A DNA stretch of 10,142 nucleotides from Elusimicrobiaceae bacterium (GTDB lineage Bacteria; Elusimicrobiota; Elusimicrobia; Elusimicrobiales; Elusimicrobiaceae): positions 1-10,142 of the forward strand of contig JAKSPG010000036.1 of NCBI GenBank assembly GCA_024405075.1. Direction: 5' to 3'. The notes under the pieces are model-generated. The model worked only from the letters and a program-made list of their open reading frames with translations, was not told the DNA's origin and made no database searches. This document shows positions 6,476-10,142 of the stretch, one piece after another. The first letter of the stretch is position 1. Each line of letters starts with the position of its first letter. The translations under genes and the position numbers were made by a program.

Positions 6476-7277
6476 GTTTTTAAGTTACGGGTTTGTGCAA
6501 CGCGGGTTGTTGGCGGGCAGTTTGGTAGCGGCTGCGTGTGCGTTGCTGGGCGTGTTTTTGGTGCTCAAACGGCTTTCCTTAATTGGCGACGGCATGAGCC
6601 ACGTGTGTTTGACGGGGGTGGCGGTGGCATTGCTTACTTCTACTAGCCCTGTTTATATGTCGTTACCGGTGGTGGCGCTTTCATCGTTGGGGATTATGAA
6701 GCTTACGCAAAAGTTTAGAATTTACGGCGATGCGGCTATCGGCATTGTCAGCGCGGCGGGGTTATCCGTAGGGTTGTTGATAACTGCGCTAGCAGGCGGG
6801 TTTAATACCGATTTGTTGGGTTATCTTTTTGGCAGTATTTTGACGGTTACCACTGAAGAAACGGTGCTTTGCGCCGGGCTGTTGGTGCTGGTGGGCGGGG
6901 GGATTTTTATGGGATACCGCTGGTTGGTAGCCACCTGTTTTGACGAGGCATTTGCTCACACGCGCGGCGTGCCGACACAGGCGGTCAACACGGTGCTGGT
7001 GCTGGTAACTTCCGTAGCGGTGGTGCTTTCGTTTAAAGTAGTGGGGATTTTTTTGATTTCTGCGCTTATTATTATCCCGCCCGTTAGCGCGCTTTTAATT
7101 TCGCATACGTTTAAGCAAGTGTTGTGGTTGGCCGCGGTGTTTGGCGTGGGGAGCGTATGGGTGGGTATTTATGCGTCGTTTGTGCTGAATATCCCGTCGG
7201 GTGCGGCGATTATTTTAGTCAGTTTAATATTCCTGTTTGCGTGTTATGTTTGGAGCAAGGGAGTACACCGTGGTTAA
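6468..7277 (+). CDS. znuB: Metal ABC transporter permease (ZnuB type, ABC-3 family)
   Basis: This 269-residue inner-membrane protein forms the channel of the importer. It is almost entirely hydrophobic, with roughly eight membrane segments. The motif LSLIGDGMSHVCLTGVA (36-52) after a VLKR loop matches the ABC-3 permease signature, and KVVGIFLISALIIIPP in the second half is also characteristic. I start at ATG 6468, because GGGAG lies 7 bases upstream and the frame before it is out of family. It overlaps znuC by 8 bases and the nth start by 8 bases, so all four genes are on one message. The metal is not decided by the permease sequence. Confidence 0.92.
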   Translation: MVEFLSYGFVQRGLLAGSLVAAACALLGVFLVLKRLSLIGDGMSHVCLTGVAVALLTSTSPVYMSLPVVALSSLGIMKLTQKFRIYGDAAIGIVSAAGLSVGLLITALAGGFNTDLLGYLFGSILTVTTEETVLCAGLLVLVGGGIFMGYRWLVATCFDEAFAHTRGVPTQAVNTVLVLVTSVAVVLSFKVVGIFLISALIIIPPVSALLISHTFKQVLWLAAVFGVGSVWVGIYASFVLNIPSGAAIILVSLIFLFACYVWSKGVHRG

Positions 7278-7908
7278 GAAAAATTTACCCGTTGAGCTGC
7301 TACTTAAAGAACTCAAAAAATTGTACCCCGAGCATGTTATCCCTTTGCACCACAAAAGCGCGTGGGAACTGTTGTGCGCGGTTATTTTGTCTGCCCAGTG
7401 TACCGACGCACGCGTGAACACCATTACGCCGCACTTGTTTAAAAAATATCCTACCGTATATGATTTGGCCAAAGCCGACATAAAAGACGTGGAAAAAATT
7501 ATTCACTCCGCCGGGTTTTACCACAGCAAGGCACTTTCCCTTATTGAAATGTCCAAACGCATTTGCGAGGTGTACGGCGGCGAAGTGCCGCAAACCATGG
7601 ACGATTTGCTTACTTTGCGCGGCGTAGCGCGCAAGACGGCTAACGTGATGTTGGGCGATTATTTCAAAAAGCCGGCCGGGATTGTAGTGGATACGCACGT
7701 CAAACGCTTGTCTTACCGTTTGGGGCTTACCAAACAAACAGATCCGGTCAAAGTGGAAAAAGATTTAACAAAACTAATTCCTTATAAATACTGGGGCTGG
7801 GTAGCGATTGCGCTAATTTTACACGGCCGCAGCATTTGTCCGGCGCGTAAGCCCATGTGCGAAAAATGCACGCTGGCTCCGTTTTGCGCCAAGAGCGGTG
7901 TAAAATAA
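7270..7908 (+). CDS. nth: Endonuclease III (DNA glycosylase/AP lyase)
   Basis: This 212-residue protein, the normal length, removes oxidised pyrimidines from DNA and cuts the abasic strand. The helix-hairpin-helix is LRGVARKTANVML (116-128), with catalytic Lys122. The catalytic Asp is 141 in VDTHVKRL. A [4Fe-4S] cluster is held by Cys190, 197, 200 and 206 (C-x6-C-x2-C-x5-C), as in Escherichia coli Nth. The usual PGVGRKTAN reads RGVARKTAN here, with Pro and the second Gly replaced. I chose GTG 7270 because AAGGGAG lies 6 bases upstream; an in-frame ATG at 7246 would add 8 residues and lacks such a site. The start overlaps znuB by 8 bases. It is probably co-expressed with the metal importer, with no known functional link. 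No terminator is seen before the convergent pilin gene. Confidence 0.95.
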   Translation: MVKKNLPVELLLKELKKLYPEHVIPLHHKSAWELLCAVILSAQCTDARVNTITPHLFKKYPTVYDLAKADIKDVEKIIHSAGFYHSKALSLIEMSKRICEVYGGEVPQTMDDLLTLRGVARKTANVMLGDYFKKPAGIVVDTHVKRLSYRLGLTKQTDPVKVEKDLTKLIPYKYWGWVAIALILHGRSICPARKPMCEKCTLAPFCAKSGVK

Positions 7909-7940
7909 TCTTAAAATTCCAAATACGCAGGTGGCCCGGT

Positions 7941-8414
7941 TTATCCTCCAATGGGATGGCACTGATAATGGGTCATGTACGGGCAACTTATAGATGTTTT
8001 ACTAAATGAAGAGCAAAAAGCTCTTGACCACTTATTGGCGCGGGGTATGCAAAAAATCCCTCCATCTTCTCCCGGGTATGCGACCAACCAATACACAATA
8101 TCTTTTTTTAAGTATGCTTCTATTACGCCATATTGACGCAGGCCTGGTGGCATATGATACACAAAGTTACCTAAATTTTGATTTCCGGTACCTGTAAAAT
8201 CATACCCCTCTAGTTCGTCCCATCGTGAGGTATAACTACCGGTCGCTAAGAAATGTAGCTCTTGTTGATTTTTAAGTTCGCGTAACACGCTAATGGCTAT
8301 GGCAGCTTTGCTTTTTTCCACGGCTTTGTGATATTGGGGAATAGCCACGGCGGCTAAAATGCCGATAATTAACACCACTACTAATAATTCAATTACGGTG
8401 AATCCTTTCTTCAT
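7941..8414 (-). CDS. Type IV pilin-like protein with a short classical leader
   Basis: The 157-residue product has leader MKKG and cleavage after Gly4, followed by FTVIELLVVVLIIGILAAVAIP. Glu9 is the conserved Glu5 of the mature protein. The C-terminal domain has Cys in GIFCIPR, AFCSS, SCPYM and YQCHP, enough for two disulfide bonds. It runs divergent from the nth operon's direction, with its stop 32 bases from the nth stop. An AAAAGGAGT ribosome site (8421-8427) precedes the ATG, which follows about 300 bases of leader including the structured element at 8475-8645. Its DNA is clearly more divergent from the other two pilin genes than they are from each other. It could be a pilin or a pseudopilin. 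Confidence 0.92.
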   Translation of the reverse strand: MKKGFTVIELLVVVLIIGILAAVAIPQYHKAVEKSKAAIAISVLRELKNQQELHFLATGSYTSRWDELEGYDFTGTGNQNLGNFVYHMPPGLRQYGVIEAYLKKDIVYWLVAYPGEDGGIFCIPRANKWSRAFCSSFSKTSISCPYMTHYQCHPIGG

Positions 8415-8474
8415 AATAACTCCTTTTATCGATCGGGCCTAAAACAACCATAAGAAACGGCCGTTATTTTGCGC

Positions 8475-8645
8475 CAAGCAGACGGTTCCCAACATAACAG
8501 CCGTAGTTTGCCGTTCATAAGAACGGCAAACATTCAGCACAAAACAACCGGGTAATTAGTCCGTTCGTTTTGTGCCTGATAACGACTGCTTTTGGAGTCT
8601 GCTTGTACCAGTAGTAAGACTGGTCCACCGTATTCCTCATACGGT
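8475..8645 (-). ncRNA. Unassigned structured RNA, leader of the pilin gene or independent RNA
   Basis: Found by hand pairing, in minus-strand order. Hairpin H1 (8627-8645): 7 bp, loop GAGGA. Hairpin H2 (8607-8624): 6 bp ACCAGT/ACTGGT. A long interrupted stem joins 8597-8605 to 8475-8483 (9 bp), 8592-8596 to 8487-8492 (one bulge) and 8582-8590 to 8496-8504 (9 bp). It closes a tight three-way junction with hairpin H4 (8535-8578, 11 bp, one bulge, plus inner pairs) and hairpin H5 (8506-8531, perfect 11 bp, 4-base loop). Two pairs in the 8582-8590/8496-8504 stem are G-U on the minus strand but A-C mismatches on the plus strand, so I infer minus-strand transcription. No terminator follows before the pilin gene, which favours a cis-leader. 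I recognise no RNase P, SRP, tmRNA, 6S or riboswitch signature. Confidence 0.6.
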
Positions 8646-8719
8646 TCCAAAAACAGAATTAAATTTTAGTTTTTAACACGCGGTGGCGTGCCGAAAAAAC
8701 CTCCTTAACAATCTACTTC

Positions 8720-8728
8720 ATTGTAGCA
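8720..8728 (-). promoter_or_regulatory. Extended -10 upstream of the structured RNA
   Basis: The minus strand reads TGCTACAAT, an extended -10 box (TGnTACAAT), directly after the T run of the oadB terminator. No -35 box is seen at 16-18 bases. Transcription would begin near 8713 and run through the structured element towards the third pilin gene. Confidence 0.4.
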
Positions 8729-8732
8729 AAAA

Positions 8733-8766
8733 ACGCGGGGGAAAAGCATTGGCTTTTCCCCCGCGT
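8733..8766. terminator. Strong intrinsic terminator after oadB
   Basis: ACGCGGGGGAAAAGC (8733-8747) and GCTTTTCCCCCGCGT (8752-8766) form a perfect 15-bp stem with a 4-base loop. On the minus strand it is followed by at least five T, and it lies 15 bases after the oadB stop. Confidence 0.9.
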
Positions 8767-8781
8767 GTGTAACAGGAATTT

Positions 8782-9945
8782 TTATTTCAGTAGCGCCAAG
8801 AGCACACCGGCCGCTACCGCACTGCCGATAACGCCCGCCACGTTAGGCCCCATGGCGTGCATCAAAAGATAGTTTTGCTTGTCGTATTCCAGCCCTACTT
8901 TATTAGACACACGCGCGGCCATCGGTACGGCAGAAACGCCCGCCGAGCCGATAAGCGGATTGATTTTCGTTTTGCTAAAGCAGTTCATCAGTTTCGCCAG
9001 TAACACACCGGAAGCCGTGGCGATAGAAAATGCAATAATTCCCAAGACCAAAATACCCAATGTTTCGGTTACTAAGAAATGGTCGGCTTGTAATTTAGAC
9101 CCTACCGACAACCCAAGCAAAATCGTAACGATATTGCAAAATTCGTTTTGTAGGGTTTTGCTTAAGCGTTCGGCTACGCCGGATTCTTTGACGAGGTTGC
9201 CAAAGGTAAGTGCGCCAATGAGCGGTGCTGCGGAAGGCAACAAGAACGCACACAAGAGCAAAATAACAATTGGGAATAAGATTTTCTCGCGTTTAGATAC
9301 CGGACGTAATTGCGTCATGCGGATTTTGCGTTCGGCATCCGTCGTCAAGAGTTTCATAATCGGCGGTTGGATAATCGGTACAAGTGCCATGTATGAATAG
9401 GCGGCTACCGCAATCGCTCCGAGTAAATCAGGCGCTAGGCGCGAAGTCAAATAAATAGACGTTGGACCGTCTGCTCCGCCGATAATACCGATAGACGCGG
9501 CCTCTTTAAGGCCAAAAGCAAACAGTTGGTTGTCGCCAATGTAAATATACGAAAGGCCGATGGCACCGATAAGCGTAGCAAAAATACCAAATTGCGCCGC
9601 GCCACCGAGTAACGCCATCTTCGGGTTTGCAATTAACGGCCCGAAATCGGTCATGGCTCCTACCGCCATAAAGATAAAGAGCGGAAATAAGCCCGAGTTG
9701 ATACCGGCATTAAACACAATGCCCAAAAAGCCATTGGGACCGGCGATTTCTTCGCCTACCGGCATGGGGATATTGGCCAGTAAACCGCCAAAGGCAATCG
9801 GTACGAGCAGTAGCGGTTCAAACTGTTTCTTAATACCCAGCCATAACAGAAAGCAACATACCGCAATCATAACGAGCTGTTGCCAAGTAATGGCGTATAC
9901 GCCGGTGGTCTGCCAGATTTGGTTAAATGCTTGTGCAAAGTCCAT
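8782..9945 (-). CDS. oadB: Sodium-translocating decarboxylase beta subunit (OadB/MmdB/GcdB family)
   Basis: This 387-residue inner-membrane protein with many hydrophobic segments decarboxylates the carboxybiotin on the carrier subunit and exports Na+. The key residues of the Klebsiella oxaloacetate decarboxylase beta subunit line up with a constant offset of 44: Asp159 in GGADGPTSIY (D203), Tyr185 (Y229), and Asn329, Gly333, Ser338 and Arg345 in NPLIGSAGVSAVPMAARVS (N373, G377, S382, R389). The Na+ route and carboxybiotin site are therefore intact. The start follows an AGAGGCG site about 8 bases upstream. It lies 11 bases after the biotin carrier gene and ends at a strong terminator, so it is the last gene of the operon. 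The acyl substrate (oxaloacetate, methylmalonyl-CoA or glutaconyl-CoA) depends on an alpha subunit outside the window. Confidence 0.95.
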   Translation of the reverse strand: MDFAQAFNQIWQTTGVYAITWQQLVMIAVCCFLLWLGIKKQFEPLLLVPIAFGGLLANIPMPVGEEIAGPNGFLGIVFNAGINSGLFPLFIFMAVGAMTDFGPLIANPKMALLGGAAQFGIFATLIGAIGLSYIYIGDNQLFAFGLKEAASIGIIGGADGPTSIYLTSRLAPDLLGAIAVAAYSYMALVPIIQPPIMKLLTTDAERKIRMTQLRPVSKREKILFPIVILLLCAFLLPSAAPLIGALTFGNLVKESGVAERLSKTLQNEFCNIVTILLGLSVGSKLQADHFLVTETLGILVLGIIAFSIATASGVLLAKLMNCFSKTKINPLIGSAGVSAVPMAARVSNKVGLEYDKQNYLLMHAMGPNVAGVIGSAVAAGVLLALLK

Positions 9946-9956
9946 AGCGTTCGCCT

Positions 9957-10142
9957 CTATTTAATTTCCGCCAACGCATGGCCCGTTTGCACTTGGTCGC
10001 CTTGTTTGACCATAAAGTGCACCGTTCCGGCAGCCGGAGCAGCCACGGGGGTTTCCATTTTCATGGCTTCCATGACCAGGATTTCCTGGCCTTCGCTCAC
10101 GCGGTCGCCTTCTTTGGCTGAAAAACGCAACACTGCACCGGG
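9957..10142 (-). CDS. Biotin carrier domain of the decarboxylase, N-terminal part outside the window
   Basis: The last 61 residues are visible. They form a biotinyl/lipoyl attachment fold with the hallmark EAMKM at 25-29, where Lys28 of the visible part is the expected biotinylation site. It is preceded by PGAVLRFSAKEGDRV and followed by APAAGTVHFMVKQGDQV, the two matching hairpin halves of this domain. It carries CO2 from the carboxyltransferase to the beta subunit encoded 11 bases downstream. It could be a free carrier (gamma/MmdC type) or the C-terminal domain of a carboxyltransferase (OadA/PycB type); the missing upstream part would decide. The gene ends in TAG, close to the ribosome site of oadB. 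Confidence 0.93.
   Translation of the reverse strand, partial: PGAVLRFSAKEGDRVSEGQEILVMEAMKMETPVAAPAAGTVHFMVKQGDQVQTGHALAEIK

Larger units (their letters stand above)
8415..8781. other. 367-base intergenic region
   Basis: This gap contains, in minus-strand order, the oadB terminator (8733-8766), a possible extended -10 (8720-8725), a small hairpin CACGC/GCGTG (8677-8690), an AT-rich stretch (8646-8676), the structured element (8475-8645), and the leader end with the pilin ribosome site (8421-8427). No protein gene is supported. Confidence 0.8.

Noticed and set aside
7246..7269. Upstream in-frame ATG for nth
   Set aside because: The GTG at 7270 has an AAGGGAG site 6 bases before it and gives the usual protein length.
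8515..8640. A 41-codon open frame on the minus strand (ATG at 8640, TGA at 8515) inside the structured element
   Set aside because: It lacks a proper ribosome site, its bases are explained by the RNA pairing, and a frame of this length is expected by chance. Conservation of its codons in relatives would reopen the question.
8475..8720. Identity as 6S RNA, SRP RNA, RNase P RNA, tmRNA, T-box or a common riboswitch
   Set aside because: None of the conserved sequence blocks I know for these RNAs is present, and the three-way junction with two long hairpins does not fit the 6S rod. A covariance model search would be decisive.
1..10142. CRISPR array, insertion sequence, prophage or defence system
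   Set aside because: No spaced repeats, transposase, integrase or defence-type gene was seen. All sizeable genes belong to ordinary metabolic, transport, repair or pilin families.

Overview
The window looks like a chromosomal segment from an anaerobic, probably gut-associated member of the Elusimicrobiota (Elusimicrobium-like). I infer this from the gene mix, not from a marker gene. There are three separate type IV pilin-like genes with nearly identical N-termini, a GH57 alpha-glucan enzyme paired with a DUF4912 protein, and a sodium-pumping decarboxylase. Genes are compact, with Shine-Dalgarno sites and short bidirectional terminators. No transposase, integrase, phage gene, CRISPR array, tRNA or rRNA was seen.

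Layout: (1) 2-520 (+) is the 3' part of a pilin-like gene, ending at a bidirectional terminator. (2) 585-3079 (-) is a two-gene operon: a DUF4912 protein followed by a GH57 branching-enzyme-type glycosidase, probably for glycogen-like storage polymer. (3) 3265-3786 (+) is a second pilin-like gene whose likely promoter contains a T11 run, ending at another bidirectional terminator. (4) 3832-4728 (-) is a DMT/EamA permease. (5) 4812-7908 (+) is a four-gene overlapping operon: znuA-type binding lipoprotein-like/anchored protein, znuC-type ATPase, znuB-type permease and endonuclease III (nth). The first three form a zinc or manganese importer, and nth rides on the same transcript. (6) 7941-8414 (-) is a third pilin-like gene. 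(7) 8415-8781 has no convincing gene but holds a compact, highly structured RNA element (about 8475-8645) with a possible promoter upstream and the terminator of the next operon. (8) 8782-10142 (-) is the end of a sodium-translocating decarboxylase operon: a biotin carrier (partial) followed by the membrane beta subunit.

Functionally, the biotin carrier and OadB-type subunit would couple decarboxylation of a carboxylic acid to Na+ export. The GH57/DUF4912 pair fits glycogen metabolism. The Znu-type importer supplies a divalent metal. The pilin-like proteins would be processed by a prepilin peptidase and assembled by machinery encoded elsewhere.

The most interesting item is the unassigned structured RNA between oadB and the third pilin gene. 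It has a perfect 11-bp hairpin, a second long hairpin, a three-way junction closed by a long interrupted stem, and two G-U pairs that indicate transcription from the minus strand towards the pilin gene.
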